This document shows positions 19,283 to 28,225 of a stretch of DNA of 54,363 nt, one piece after another; position 1 is the stretch's first letter, and each line of letters starts with the position of its first letter. The stretch covers positions 227,836-282,198 of the forward strand of contig NZ_FUWS01000009.1 of NCBI RefSeq assembly GCF_900167435.1. Reading direction: 5' to 3'. The DNA comes from Marinactinospora thermotolerans DSM 45154. Lineage in GTDB: Bacteria > Actinomycetota > Actinomycetes > Streptosporangiales > Streptosporangiaceae. A model generated the notes under the pieces. The model was not told where the DNA came from. It was given only the letters and a program-made list of their open reading frames with translations, and ran no database searches. The position numbers and the translations under genes were made by a program.

Positions 19283-20424
19283 GCTCCACCGATTCCGAGG
19301 CGTCGGCCCGCGCCGCGATCACGGCCGTCGCCCAACCCGGCGATCCCGTCATGAGCGGGCTCCTCGCCCAGATGCCCGCTGTCGAGGTCTGGGCCGCCCT
19401 TCGCGCCCGTCGCGCTCTTCCCGCCCCGCCGGGCAAGGACGACGCGTCGCGGGCCGCCCACGACGCCCGGATGCGCCGTTGGCAGGAGGCCGCGGCCGGC
19501 ACCGACCCCGACGACCTGGTGGCCCGCGCCGCCGACCTCGGTATCAGGTTGGTGCTCCCCGGCGAACCCGAGTGGCCCGGACAGCTCGACTCCCTGGCCG
19601 GCCGGCGACCGGTCGCGCTCTGGGTACGCGGAACCCGCGACCTCCGGCACTGCTGTCTACGGTCGGTGGCGGTGGTGGGCTCCCGCGCGGCCAGCGCCTA
19701 CGGTCTGCACGTGGCGGGGGAGTTCGCCCACGGCCTCGCCGAACGAGGCTGGACGGTCGTCTCGGGGGGCGCCTACGGTATCGACGGCGCCGCGCACCGC
19801 GGCGCCCTGGCCACGGGCGGTCCCACGGTCGTCGTCCTCGCCTGTGGTCTCGACACCGACTATCCGCGGGGCCACGCGAACCTGTTCGCCGCGGCCGCCG
19901 AACGCGGTGTGCTCGTCAGCGAGCACCCGCCGGGCACCACTCCCACCCGGCACGGCTTCCTGGTGCGCAACCGTCTCATCGCGGCCCTCACCCCCGGTAC
20001 CGTCGTCGTCGAGGCGGGCCTGCGCAGTGGCGCGGCCAGCACCGCCAAGCACGCGCGGGAACTGTGCCGGATGCTCATGGCGGTGCCCGGCCCCGTCACC
20101 TCCGCGCTCTCGGCCGGTTGCCATCGGCTGCTGCGCGACTGCCAGGCCGTGTGCGTCACCTGTGTCGCCGACATCATCGAGCAGGTCGGCCCCATCGGAG
20201 CCGACCTGTGTTCCGATGAGGGGACGGTCATCGGCTCCGAGGAACTCGATCCGTTGTCCCGGCGACTCCTGGAGGCGGTGCCGTCCCGTTCCGGAGGGGG
20301 GACCGCGACGATCGCCATGGGCGCGGGGGTCGACCTCGACACCGCGCTGCGCCACCTCGGCCTGCTCGCCGCGGGGGGTTTCGTGGAACGCGCCGGGGGC
20401 GGTTGGCGGTTGAGACGACCCTGA
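19279..20424 (+). CDS. dprA: DNA processing protein DprA
   Basis: Loads RecA on incoming single-stranded DNA. 381 aa with the Rossmann-like core VAVVGSRAASAYG, SGGAYGIDGAAHRGAL, and the C-terminal PGPVTSALSAGCHRLL segment. A winged-helix-like tail ends in LGLLAAGGFVERAGGGWRL. The start overlaps the yifB stop by 4 nt (ATGA), showing coupled translation. An open frame extends upstream inside yifB but is out of register with homology. In many sporulating actinomycetes whiG lies downstream; here ridA does. Confidence 0.95.
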   Translation: MSSTDSEASARAAITAVAQPGDPVMSGLLAQMPAVEVWAALRARRALPAPPGKDDASRAAHDARMRRWQEAAAGTDPDDLVARAADLGIRLVLPGEPEWPGQLDSLAGRRPVALWVRGTRDLRHCCLRSVAVVGSRAASAYGLHVAGEFAHGLAERGWTVVSGGAYGIDGAAHRGALATGGPTVVVLACGLDTDYPRGHANLFAAAAERGVLVSEHPPGTTPTRHGFLVRNRLIAALTPGTVVVEAGLRSGAASTAKHARELCRMLMAVPGPVTSALSAGCHRLLRDCQAVCVTCVADIIEQVGPIGADLCSDEGTVIGSEELDPLSRRLLEAVPSRSGGGTATIAMGAGVDLDTALRHLGLLAAGGFVERAGGGWRLRRP

Positions 20425-20467
20425 CCGGTTCCGGTGGAGCATGTCCCGCTGGGGTTAGGGTGACGCC

Positions 20468-20830
20468 ATGAGCAGCCTCTACAGTCCCAGTCTCCGCGCG
20501 GAGGGGGCACTCGTCTTCGTCTCGGGACAGGTCCCCTTGGCACCCGATGGGAGCGTCGCCGAGTGCGACGCCGTAGAACAGGCCCGCCAGGTCTTCCGTA
20601 ACATCGAGGCCGCCCTGGCTCCGCACGGAGCGGATCTGCGACATCTGGTCAAGGTCACCTACTACCTGCGCCACATCGCCGACCTCGACGGCGTCCGTCA
20701 GGTCATCGGTGAGTTCCTCGTCCACGAGCCCCGTCCGGCGAGTACGTTGGTCGAGGTCAGCGGGCTCATCGACCCGCGCTACCTGATCGAGGTCGACGCC
20801 GTGGCCGCGCTGCCGGCGCCTTCGAGGTGA
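20468..20830 (+). CDS. ridA: RidA/YjgF family protein
   Basis: Enamine/imine deaminase family that protects PLP enzymes from 2-aminoacrylate. 120 aa with GALVFVSGQVPLAPDG at the N terminus and EPRPASTLVEV...IEVDAVA at the C terminus, including the Arg used for carboxylate binding (in RPAST). ATG 20468 has no ribosome site; TAGGGT at 20456-20461 ends 6 nt before it, so the mRNA may be leaderless. The stop overlaps the xerC GTG. The sequence is divergent enough that it could belong to a Rid subfamily other than RidA proper. Confidence 0.85.
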   Translation: MSSLYSPSLRAEGALVFVSGQVPLAPDGSVAECDAVEQARQVFRNIEAALAPHGADLRHLVKVTYYLRHIADLDGVRQVIGEFLVHEPRPASTLVEVSGLIDPRYLIEVDAVAALPAPSR

Positions 20831-21774
20831 ACGAGGAGCACGGGGAGGAACGGTCCCTCCACGCCGGTCCCCCGGGGGAGGGGGCCGCGGTCCTCGACGA
20901 CTTCGTCCGGCATCTCGATGCCGAGCTCGGCCGTTCACCGCACACCGTGCGCGCCTACCTGGGGGATCTGCGCGACCTCCTCGGCTACCTCGACAGAGTC
21001 GGGACGCGCCTGGAGGAGCTCGACATCGCGGTGTTGCGGGCCTGGCTGGCCGACCTGCACGGGCGTGGGCTGGGGCGGGCCACGCTGGCCCGGCGGATCG
21101 CCGCGGCCCGGGTGTTCACCGCGTTCCTGCACCGCACCGGACGGCTCGACCACGATTTCGGTCGGCTGCTGGCCACGCCCAAGCGGCATCGTCCTCTTCC
21201 GGCGGTGCTCGACGAACGGCAGACCGCCGAGGCGCTCGCGCCCCTGCACGATGACGACGACGCCTCGCCCGCCGCGCTGCGACGTCAGGCGGTCGTCGAG
21301 GTGCTGTATGCGACCGGGATCCGGGTGGCCGAGTTGTGCGGCCTCGACGTCGACGACCTCGACGAGGAACGGGGAACCCTCCGCGTCCTGGGCAAGGGCG
21401 GGCGGGAGCGTGTGGTCCCGATCGGCCGTCCCGCGCTGGAGGCGTTGCGCCGCTGGCTGGGCGAGGGCAGACCGGCCTGGGCCGGACCGGACAGTGGAGC
21501 GGCGATGTTCCTCGGTGCCCGTGGCGGCCGGCTGGGCACCCGCACCGCCCGGCGCGACGTCCACGAGCGGATGTCGGCGGCCTCGCCCGAGACCGACACC
21601 GCTCCCCACGGGCTGCGGCACAGCGCCGCCACCCACCTGCTCAACGGGGGCGCCGACCTGCGCAGCGTGCAGGAGATCCTCGGGCACTCGTCGCTGGCGA
21701 GCACACAGATCTACACCCACGTCTCGATCGAGCGGCTCACCCGTGTCTACAACAGGGCGCATCCGCGGGCGTGA
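20827..21774 (+). CDS. xerC: Tyrosine recombinase XerC
   Basis: Resolves chromosome dimers at dif with XerD. 315 aa: SAM-like N-terminal DNA-binding domain (22-115), then the catalytic domain with the complete set Arg166, Lys190, His261, Arg264, His287 and Tyr296. The GTG start overlaps the ridA stop. The 3' end overlaps the convergent M23-like gene by 38 bp. A chromosomal Xer rather than a phage or element integrase, judging by length, context and absence of att repeats. Confidence 0.92.
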   Translation: MNEEHGEERSLHAGPPGEGAAVLDDFVRHLDAELGRSPHTVRAYLGDLRDLLGYLDRVGTRLEELDIAVLRAWLADLHGRGLGRATLARRIAAARVFTAFLHRTGRLDHDFGRLLATPKRHRPLPAVLDERQTAEALAPLHDDDDASPAALRRQAVVEVLYATGIRVAELCGLDVDDLDEERGTLRVLGKGGRERVVPIGRPALEALRRWLGEGRPAWAGPDSGAAMFLGARGGRLGTRTARRDVHERMSAASPETDTAPHGLRHSAATHLLNGGADLRSVQEILGHSSLASTQIYTHVSIERLTRVYNRAHPRA

Positions 21775-22312
21775 GCGCTCGCGCGGGCGCGGGAACGGAG
21801 GGCAGGAGACGGTGGCGTCCCCGGCCCACCAGGGCGAGCGGGTCGAGGTAGGCGTCCCCGTCCAGCAGGCCCCAGTGCAGACAGGGGTGTGCGCCGCAGT
21901 GCGGCGGTGAGGCCAAGAGGGTCCCGATGGGATCGCCTGGGGCCACGGGGGTCCCGGACTCGACCAGGGGCGTCACCGGCAGGTAGGTGGTGCGCAGCGA
22001 GCCGTGGGCGACGCTCACGACACCGGTGCCGGCGACCCGTCCGGCGAACGCCACCCGTCCCGCGCCCGCCGACCGGACCACCGCCCCGTCGTCGGTCAGG
22101 AGGTCGACGCCCCGGTGGCCGGCCGACCAGGGGGAGGGCGGGGCGACGAAGGGACGCAGCACCACGTGGGGAGCGTCGACGGGCCAGGCCCACGGACCGG
22201 TGTCCGCCACAGCGGGTGGGACGGCGGGCACGGCCGTCCAGGCCAGGAGCGAGGCCAGGAACAGCGCGATGGACGGAAACAGGCGGGCGGGCGGACGGCG
22301 TGTCAGGTTCAC
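21737..22312 (-). CDS. Secreted M23 family peptidase-like protein, degenerate HxH site
   Basis: 191 aa. Signal peptide to about residue 36 (core [14 protein letters not shown], cut near VADT), then an M23/LytM fold with HRGVDLL (His66, Asp70), AHG (His103) and CLHWG. In active M23 enzymes the last motif is HxH; here the first His is Cys144 and only His146 remains. Peptidoglycan binding or activator function may thus be more likely than catalysis. GTG 22312 begins inside a perfect palindrome CCTTCCAG-c-CTGGAAGG (22313-22329) that also carries the Shine-Dalgarno, so initiation may be structured. Divergent from rpsB; 3' end overlaps xerC. Confidence 0.82.
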   Translation of the reverse strand: MNLTRRPPARLFPSIALFLASLLAWTAVPAVPPAVADTGPWAWPVDAPHVVLRPFVAPPSPWSAGHRGVDLLTDDGAVVRSAGAGRVAFAGRVAGTGVVSVAHGSLRTTYLPVTPLVESGTPVAPGDPIGTLLASPPHCGAHPCLHWGLLDGDAYLDPLALVGRGRHRLLPSVPAPARALTPADAPCCRHG

Positions 22313-22401
22313 CCTTCCAGCCTGGAAGGTCGCGACCTGGGGCGCGACCCGGATCGCCCGGCTGTGGACGAGGGCCGTGGACCGACCGCGCCCAGGGTTC
22401 C

Positions 22402-22430
22402 TTGACAGGGGATGGGCGGCGGGCTAGAGG
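22402..22430 (+). promoter_or_regulatory. Promoter of the rpsB-tsf operon
   Basis: Consensus -35 TTGACA (22402-22407), 17-nt spacer, then TAGAGG (22425-22430). A second -10-like TAGAAT stands at 22454-22459 without a matching -35. This gives a leader of about 190 nt. Confidence 0.6.
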
Positions 22431-22532
22431 CGCCGGAGGGGCGGATCGGCGGTTAGAATCTTGTGGGGTCCAACGCGGACCACGCATCTCGCGCGTCCCC
22501 GCGCCTCCCAGGGAGGGGCCGGCTCTCACGGT

Positions 22533-22604
22533 CCGTACCGCCACGGCGGTACGGCGGATCGGCCGGGACGTCAGGAACAACCGGAGGCGGGTCCACCACC
22601 CGCC
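22533..22604 (+). promoter_or_regulatory. Hairpins in the rpsB leader
   Basis: Two stems: CCGTACCGCC (22533-22542) with GGCGGTACGG (22545-22554), and GGCGGGT (22586-22592) with ACCCGCC (22598-22604). The second ends 7 nt before the ribosome site AAGGAGGA. This layout fits a ribosomal-protein leader able to influence S2 translation; no known class is asserted. Confidence 0.45.
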
Positions 22605-22623
22605 GAACAAGGAGGACCAAGTC

Positions 22624-23505
22624 ATGGCCGCAGTCGTGACGATCCGCCAGCTCCTCGAGAGCGGCGTTCACTTCGGGCACCAGACCCGGCGCTGGAACCC
22701 GAAGATGAAGCGCTTCATCTTCACCGAGCGCAACGGCATCTACATCATCGACCTCCAGAAGTCGCTGTCCTACATCGACCGCGCCTACGAGTTCGTCAAG
22801 GAGACCGTCGCCCACGGTGGCACGATCCTCTTCGTCGGCACCAAGAAGCAGGCGCAGGAGGCCATCGACGAGCAGGCCCGCCGCGTCGGCATGCCCTTCG
22901 TCAACCAGCGCTGGCTGGGCGGCATGCTCACCAACTTCTCCACCGTCCACAAGCGGCTCCAGCGCCTCAAGGAGCTCGAGGAGATCGACTTCGACGACGT
23001 CGCCGCCTCCGGGCTCACCAAGAAGGAGCTGCTGGGCCTGCGCCGCGAGAAGGACAAGCTGGAGCGCACCCTCGGCGGTATCCGCGACATGTCCCGCGTC
23101 CCCAGCGCGGTGTGGATCGTGGACACCAAGAAGGAGCACATCGCGATCAGCGAGGCCCGGAAGCTGAACATCCCGGTCGTCGCCATCCTCGACACCAACT
23201 GCGACCCGGACGAGGTCGACTACCCGATCCCGGGCAACGACGACGCCATCCGCAGTGTCAGCCTGCTGACCCGCGTCGTCGCCGACGCGGTCGCCGAAGG
23301 CCTGCTGGCCCGCTCCGGCGCCGGGGCGGAGAAGTCGGCCGAGGAGCCGCTGGCCGAGTGGGAGCGGGAGCTCCTCGAGGGCAAGAGCGAGACCGAGGCC
23401 CCGGCCGAGGCGAAGGACGAGGCCCCGGCCGCCGAGGCGAAGGACGAGACCCCCGCCGCCGAGGCTCCGGCCGAGGCCGCCGAGGGCGAGACCCCGGCCT
23501 CCTGA
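22624..23505 (+). CDS. rpsB: 30S ribosomal protein S2
   Basis: Universal small-subunit protein. Motifs [39 protein letters not shown] and [19 protein letters not shown] are intact. The core ends near residue 240; about 50 residues of Ala/Glu/Lys/Pro tail follow, made of imperfect repeats of EAKDEAPAA. 293 aa. ATG 22624 follows AAGGAGGA; the longer open frame upstream is leader. First gene of the conserved rpsB-tsf-pyrH-frr-cdsA run. Confidence 0.97.
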   Translation: MAAVVTIRQLLESGVHFGHQTRRWNPKMKRFIFTERNGIYIIDLQKSLSYIDRAYEFVKETVAHGGTILFVGTKKQAQEAIDEQARRVGMPFVNQRWLGGMLTNFSTVHKRLQRLKELEEIDFDDVAASGLTKKELLGLRREKDKLERTLGGIRDMSRVPSAVWIVDTKKEHIAISEARKLNIPVVAILDTNCDPDEVDYPIPGNDDAIRSVSLLTRVVADAVAEGLLARSGAGAEKSAEEPLAEWERELLEGKSETEAPAEAKDEAPAAEAKDETPAAEAPAEAAEGETPAS

Positions 23506-23513
23506 CGCCTGAC

Positions 23514-23540
23514 GGCCCCCGCCCCTGACGGGCGGGGGCC
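23514..23540 (+). terminator. Hairpin between rpsB and tsf
   Basis: 11-bp stem GGCCCCCGCCC (23514-23524) with GGGCGGGGGCC (23530-23540), loop CTGAC, no T-run. Probably partial terminator or mRNA end-stabiliser between S2 and EF-Ts. Confidence 0.65.
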
Positions 23541-23586
23541 GCGTCCTCCGCACCCGTCGACCCACTTCCAGGGATAGAGAACAGCA

Positions 23587-24423
23587 ATGGCGAACTACAC
23601 CGCCGCCGACGTCAAGAAGCTGCGCGAGCTCACCGGCGCCGGCATGATGGCCTGCAAGAAGGCCCTTGAGGAGTCCAACGGCGACTTCGAGAAGGCCGTC
23701 GAGATCCTGCGCGTCAAGGGCGCCAAGGACGTCGGCAAGCGCGCCGAGCGCACCGCCGCCAACGGCCTGATCGCGCTGCGCAGCGACAGCGAGACCTCCG
23801 CCGTCCTCGTCGAGCTCAACTGCGAGACCGACTTCGTCGCCAAGAACGACAAGTTCCAGAAGCTCGCCGCCGACATCGCCGAGTTCATCGACCGGACGAA
23901 CCCGGCCGACGTCGCCTCGCTGCTGAGCGCCGAGTACGCCGACGGCAAGACCGTGCAGAAGGTCATCGAGGAGAACAGCGCCGTCATCGGCGAGAAGCTG
24001 GAGCTCCGCCGCTTCGCCAAGCTCGAAGGCGCCTTCGTCGCCAGCTACATGCACAAGTCCGACCCGGACCTGCCCCCGACCCTGGGCGTCCTGGTCGAAC
24101 TGGACAAGGCCAACCCCGAGGTCGCCAAGGACCTGGCCCAGCAGATCGCCGCGCTCGCCCCGAAGTACGTGAGCAGGGACGAGGTCCCCGCCGACGTGGT
24201 CGAGAACGAGCGTCGCATCGCCGAGGCCACCGCCCGCGAGGAGGGCAAGCCCGAGCAGGCCCTGCCCAAGATCGTCGAGGGCCGTGTCAACGGTTTCTTC
24301 AAGGACGTCACGCTGCTCGGCCAGCCGTTCGTCAAGGAGAACAAGAAGACCGTCCAGAAGGTCGTCGAGGAGGCCGGTGTCACCGTCCGCCGCTTCGTCC
24401 GCTTCAAGGTCGGCCAGGCCTAA
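23587..24423 (+). CDS. tsf: Elongation factor Ts
   Basis: Guanine nucleotide exchange factor for EF-Tu. 278 aa with UBA-like N-terminal segment [22 protein letters not shown] and the core motif [12 protein letters not shown] (residues 77-88). Full-length bacterial type with dimerisation subdomain. ATG 23587. It lies 81 nt after rpsB with an intervening hairpin and is followed by a strong terminator. Confidence 0.97.
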   Translation: MANYTAADVKKLRELTGAGMMACKKALEESNGDFEKAVEILRVKGAKDVGKRAERTAANGLIALRSDSETSAVLVELNCETDFVAKNDKFQKLAADIAEFIDRTNPADVASLLSAEYADGKTVQKVIEENSAVIGEKLELRRFAKLEGAFVASYMHKSDPDLPPTLGVLVELDKANPEVAKDLAQQIAALAPKYVSRDEVPADVVENERRIAEATAREEGKPEQALPKIVEGRVNGFFKDVTLLGQPFVKENKKTVQKVVEEAGVTVRRFVRFKVGQA

Positions 24424-24437
24424 GGGTTTGACATGAT

Positions 24438-24471
24438 GGAGGTGCCGGGGAGGTCTATCCCCGGCACCTCC
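24438..24471 (+). terminator. Terminator after tsf
   Basis: Perfect 14-bp stem (24438-24451 with 24458-24471), 6-nt loop. A TTGACA at 24428-24433 just before it could be a -35 for pyrH but lacks a good -10. Confidence 0.8.
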
Positions 24472-24554
24472 GCTGGATAAGGCGCGTTTTCTCCCGAGAC
24501 CCGGGGAGCCGCCTTGCACTACCACTCGGGGGAACCAGAAGGAGGCCGACCGCC

Positions 24555-25319
24555 GTGTCCGAGAACGAGGCGCACAGCGCCAACGGACCAGCCATGCACG
24601 ACACGGGCTGGAAGCGCGTCGTACTGAAGCTGTCAGGAGAGGCGTTCGCCGGCGGCGAGCAGCTCGGCATCGATCCCGGGGTCGTCCAGTACGTCGCCGA
24701 CGCGATCGCCGCCGCGGTGTCCGAGGGCATCGAGGTCGCCGTCGTCGTCGGCGGGGGCAACATGTTCCGTGGCGCGGAGATGTCCGAGCGCGGTATGGAG
24801 CGCGGCCGCGCCGACTACATGGGCATGCTCGGCACCGTCATCAACTGCCTCGCCCTCCAGGACTTCCTGGAGCGCCTCGGCGTGGACACCCGTGTCCAGA
24901 CCGCCATCCACATGAGCCAGGTGGCCGAGGCCTACATCCCGCGGCGCGCCATCCGGCACCTGGAGAAGGGCCGTGTCGTCATCTTCGGCGCCGGTCTCGG
25001 CGCGCCCTTCTTCTCCACCGACACCACCGCCGCGCAGCGCGCCCTGGAGATCGGCGCGCAGGCGGTGCTCAAGGGGACGCAGGTCGACGGCGTCTACGAC
25101 GCCGACCCGCGCCGCACCCCCGGCGCGGTCAGGTTCGACCGCCTCGACTACAACGAAGTGCTCACCCGCGGGCTGAAGGTCATGGATGCCACTGCGGTGA
25201 GCCTGTGCATGGACAACGGTCTGCCGATCGTGGTCTTCGACCTCATGGGCCAGGGCAACATCGTCCGCGCGGTCCGGGGCGAGAAGATCGGCACGATCGT
25301 GTGTCCCGCGGACAGCTGA
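24555..25319 (+). CDS. pyrH: UMP kinase
   Basis: Phosphorylates UMP to UDP in pyrimidine synthesis; hexameric amino-acid-kinase fold. 254 aa with [40 protein letters not shown] and the C-terminal GTIV. The first 18 residues are a hydrophilic extension compared with E. coli. GTG 24555 follows GGAGG. Usual actinobacterial position before frr. Confidence 0.96.
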   Translation: MSENEAHSANGPAMHDTGWKRVVLKLSGEAFAGGEQLGIDPGVVQYVADAIAAAVSEGIEVAVVVGGGNMFRGAEMSERGMERGRADYMGMLGTVINCLALQDFLERLGVDTRVQTAIHMSQVAEAYIPRRAIRHLEKGRVVIFGAGLGAPFFSTDTTAAQRALEIGAQAVLKGTQVDGVYDADPRRTPGAVRFDRLDYNEVLTRGLKVMDATAVSLCMDNGLPIVVFDLMGQGNIVRAVRGEKIGTIVCPADS

Positions 25320-25361
25320 CCTCAGACCTCAACCGACGCATCGCGACACACGGGAGCCGAA

Positions 25362-25919
25362 ATGATCGAAGAGACCCTCCTCGAAGCCGAGGAGAAGATG
25401 GAAAAGGCCGTCGCGGTGGCCAAGGAGGACTTCGCCTCCATCCGGACCGGTCGCCCCACTCCGGCGACCTTCAACCGGATCACCGCCGAGTACTACGGTG
25501 CCCCGACTCCCATCAACCAGCTCGCATCGTTCGCGGTTCCCGAGCCCCGCATGGTCGTCATCTCCCCGTTCGACAAGGGGTCGATGCAGGCCATCGAGAA
25601 GGCGATTCGCGAGAGCGACCTGGGGGTCAACCCGGCCAACGACGGCAACATCATCCGTGTGGTCTTCCCCGAGCTGTCGGAGGAGCGCCGCAAGGAGTAC
25701 GTGAAGGTCGTGCGGACCAAGGCCGAGGAGGGCAAGGTCTCGATCCGTAACGTCCGCCGGCACGCCAAGGACGCGCTGGACAAGGCCGTCAAGAACGGCG
25801 ACATCGGCGAGGACGAGGGGCGTCGCGCCCAGGAGGAGCTGGACGAGCTCACCCACAAGTACGTCGGCGCGATCGACGAGCTCCTCAAGCACAAGGAATC
25901 CGAACTCCTCGAGGTCTGA
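25362..25919 (+). CDS. frr: Ribosome recycling factor
   Basis: Splits post-termination ribosomes with EF-G. 185 aa, with [39 protein letters not shown] and the long C-terminal helix of alternating charge. ATG 25362 after GGGAGCCGAA. 42 nt after pyrH, apparently same transcript; cdsA follows 3 nt downstream. Confidence 0.97.
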   Translation: MIEETLLEAEEKMEKAVAVAKEDFASIRTGRPTPATFNRITAEYYGAPTPINQLASFAVPEPRMVVISPFDKGSMQAIEKAIRESDLGVNPANDGNIIRVVFPELSEERRKEYVKVVRTKAEEGKVSIRNVRRHAKDALDKAVKNGDIGEDEGRRAQEELDELTHKYVGAIDELLKHKESELLEV

Positions 25920-25922
25920 TCC

Positions 25923-26927
25923 TTGTTCAGATTCGAGTCCGCATTGGACGAGGGCGGTGGGAAGGGCGTCCCGACCGCGGTGCCGGCGGAACCCGCCCTG
26001 AAGAATTCGGTGGGGTCATCGCCACGTGGCTCCGCGGAAGCGGACGGAGCCCCAACGCCTATGCCGAGAGACGACAAGCGAAGGTTCGCCCTGCGCAAGC
26101 GTGACGGCCAGCCGATCAAGGCGGGACGTAACCTGCCGCTCGCGGTGGGCTCAGGGGTGGCGCTCGGAGCGCTCGTCCTGTTGTCCATCTTCCCGTTCCC
26201 GGCCGGTTTCGTACTGATCGCCTCGATCGCGGTTCTGGTCGGGTTGCGGGAGCTGAACAGGGCGTTCGCCTCGCGTGACATCCGCCTGGCCCTCCTGCCG
26301 GTGGCCGTGGGCGGCGTGGCGATGCAGGCGGCGGCCTACTTCGGCGGTCCGGCGTGGCTGGTGGGCACCCTCGCGATCACGGTCATCGTCGCGCTGTCGT
26401 GGCGGCTGCGCGGCGGGGCCGACGGGTACGTCCGTGACGCGACGGCGACGGTGTTCGCCGCCGTCTACCTGCCGGTCCTGCTGGGAACGTGGCTGTTGCT
26501 GCTGGCGACCCCTGATGACGGACGGGCGCGGTTGATCGTCTTCATCATCGTCACGATCAGCAGCGACATCGGCGGCTACTTCGCTGGCATCACCGCGGGG
26601 CGGCACAAGATGGCGCCCACGATCAGCCCGAACAAGACCTGGGAGGGCTTCGCGGGCTCGGTGGTGGGGTGCATGATCGCCGGCGCCCTCACGGTCTGGC
26701 TGATGCTGGACGGGCCGGTGTGGGCCGGGATCGCGCTCGGAGTGGCCGTGGTGCTCGCGGCGACGGTCGGCGACCTGATCGAGTCCCTGGTCAAGCGCGA
26801 TCTCGGGATCAAGGACATGGGGCGTTTCATGCCGGGGCACGGCGGGTTGCTGGACCGGGTGGACTCCCTGTTGGTGGCCGGTCCGGTGGCCTGGGTGGTG
26901 CTGACCCTGTTGGTGCCGGCGGGGTGA
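25923..26927 (+). CDS. cdsA: Phosphatidate cytidylyltransferase
   Basis: Makes CDP-diacylglycerol from phosphatidic acid and CTP, an entry to phospholipid synthesis. About eight membrane segments and the C-terminal signature LVKRDLGIKDMGRFMPGHGGLLDRVDS (written here in part: KRDLGIKDMGRFMPGHGG). From TTG 25923, coupled to frr through GAGGT upstream, the protein has 334 aa with a 70-residue hydrophilic extension. In-frame ATG 26061 (M-P-R-D-D-K) would give 288 aa, nearer the family norm. The extension region contains a palindrome, so the start remains open. Confidence 0.93.
   Translation: MFRFESALDEGGGKGVPTAVPAEPALKNSVGSSPRGSAEADGAPTPMPRDDKRRFALRKRDGQPIKAGRNLPLAVGSGVALGALVLLSIFPFPAGFVLIASIAVLVGLRELNRAFASRDIRLALLPVAVGGVAMQAAAYFGGPAWLVGTLAITVIVALSWRLRGGADGYVRDATATVFAAVYLPVLLGTWLLLLATPDDGRARLIVFIIVTISSDIGGYFAGITAGRHKMAPTISPNKTWEGFAGSVVGCMIAGALTVWLMLDGPVWAGIALGVAVVLAATVGDLIESLVKRDLGIKDMGRFMPGHGGLLDRVDSLLVAGPVAWVVLTLLVPAG
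26028..26051. repeat. Palindrome in the 5' part of cdsA
   Basis: GGCTCCG (26028-26034) pairs with CGGAGCC (26045-26051), spacer 10 nt, in the low-complexity N-terminal extension. It resembles the GGCTCC/GGAGCC arms of the lepB palindrome. Confidence 0.5.
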
Positions 26928-26939
26928 GCGAACGGAAGC

Positions 26940-26979
26940 GGAGGGGCTGGACGCGGGCGTCCAGCCCCTCCGGTCTTTT
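26940..26979. terminator. Terminator after cdsA (convergent genes)
   Basis: Perfect 14-bp stem (26940-26953 with 26958-26971), loop CGGG, followed by GGTCTTTT. It lies between cdsA and the convergent MFS gene. Confidence 0.9.
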
Positions 26980-26989
26980 CCGGCCCGGT

Positions 26990-28225
26990 TCAGTCACGGG
27001 CGAGTGAGCGTACGCCGGGGACGGCGAGGGTCGCGAGGGTGGCGACGATGAGCAGCGCGGCCATGCCCAGCAGGGTGGTGTCGGTGCCGAGGCGGTGCGC
27101 GATGGGCCCGGCCACCATCTCCCCGACGGGCATCGCCAGGAACGAGCCGAGCGCGTCATAGGAGTAGACCCGGGCGAGCCGGTCGGAGGGGATGTTCTGT
27201 TGGAGGGAGACCTCCCAGGCCACCCCGAACTGCTCGGTGGCCATGCCGACGAAGAACATCAGCGGCAGCAGCAGGGGGACGTGGGGCGCCTCGGCGAGCG
27301 CCACCAGGGGAAGCGCCTCCAGCAGGATCAACGCGACGCCGAAGCGCAGCGCGTGGCGGGGCTGCCAGCGCGCCGCGAGCACGCCGCCGATGAGAGCGCC
27401 CGCCCCCTGGAGACCGAGGATCAGCCCCCACGCGCCGCTGCCGAAGGACGAGGAGGCGACGCCGGTGCCCAGGACGACGACACCGCCCGATATCACCGCG
27501 TTGACCACCGTGAACTGCGCCACCACGCTCCACACCCACGAACGCGAGGTGAACTCCCGCCAGCCTTCGAGGAGGTCGCGCAGGACGCCGCCGCGCTGAT
27601 GGGCGGGGGCGGTGGGGCCGGGCGTCGCCGGCAGGCGCAGCAACGCGAAGCAGAGGCCGGCCGCGCAGAACAGCGCCGCGTTGCCGGCGAGGGCCCATCC
27701 GGGGCCGGCCAGGCCGGCGGCGGCGCCCCCCAGTGACATCCCGACCGTCATCCCCAGTTGGACGCCGACGCGGACCAGGGCGTTGGCCGGTCGAAGGAGT
27801 GCCGCGGGGACCGTCTGGGGGGTGAGCGCGGCCGCCGCGGGCAGTCCCGCGGCGGCCGCGGCTCCGTTGACCAGGCTGAGCAGCACCAGGAGGGGCAGCG
27901 AAGCGGCGTCGAGCAGGACCGCGGCGGCCAGACCGGCCTGGGACAGCGCGGCGAGCCCGCACGCTCCCTGCATGATGAGCGCCCGGGGCAGGCGGTCGGC
28001 GAGCACACCGCCGAACAGCAGCAGGGCGACGTTGGCGAGCGAACGAGCGCCGACGACCAGGCCGAGGTGCACGATGGAGCCGGTGACCTCCAAGACGGCG
28101 AACCCGAGCGCGATGGTCGTGACGCTGTTGGCCAGGTACATCAGGAGGCGGCCCAGGGTGAGGGCGCGGAAGGCGCCGACACGCAGGGGCGCGAGGACGC
28201 CGGTGTCCTCGGACAGGGCGTTCAC
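26990..28225 (-). CDS. MFS transporter
   Basis: 411-aa major facilitator, about 12 membrane segments, similar in style to the MFS_3/enterobactin-exporter-like drug efflux group (LGRLLMYLANSVTTIALGFAV near the N terminus, GVLADRLPRALIM as the loop 2-3 motif). Substrate unknown. GTG 28225 overlaps the stop of the upstream regulator gene (GTGA), so the two are translationally coupled; a longer open frame runs through the regulator gene but is out of frame with it and not coding. The regulator probably controls this exporter. Confidence 0.88.
   Translation of the reverse strand: MNALSEDTGVLAPLRVGAFRALTLGRLLMYLANSVTTIALGFAVLEVTGSIVHLGLVVGARSLANVALLLFGGVLADRLPRALIMQGACGLAALSQAGLAAAVLLDAASLPLLVLLSLVNGAAAAAGLPAAAALTPQTVPAALLRPANALVRVGVQLGMTVGMSLGGAAAGLAGPGWALAGNAALFCAAGLCFALLRLPATPGPTAPAHQRGGVLRDLLEGWREFTSRSWVWSVVAQFTVVNAVISGGVVVLGTGVASSSFGSGAWGLILGLQGAGALIGGVLAARWQPRHALRFGVALILLEALPLVALAEAPHVPLLLPLMFFVGMATEQFGVAWEVSLQQNIPSDRLARVYSYDALGSFLAMPVGEMVAGPIAHRLGTDTTLLGMAALLIVATLATLAVPGVRSLARD

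Noticed and set aside
20827-21774. Phage or integrative-element integrase
   Set aside because: Length, complete Xer residues, core-genome context and absence of att repeats or a tRNA favour chromosomal XerC.
22453-24525. A 690-codon minus-strand open frame opposite rpsB and tsf
   Set aside because: Antisense shadow of two universal genes; no ribosome site and Leu/Gly/Asp-rich product.
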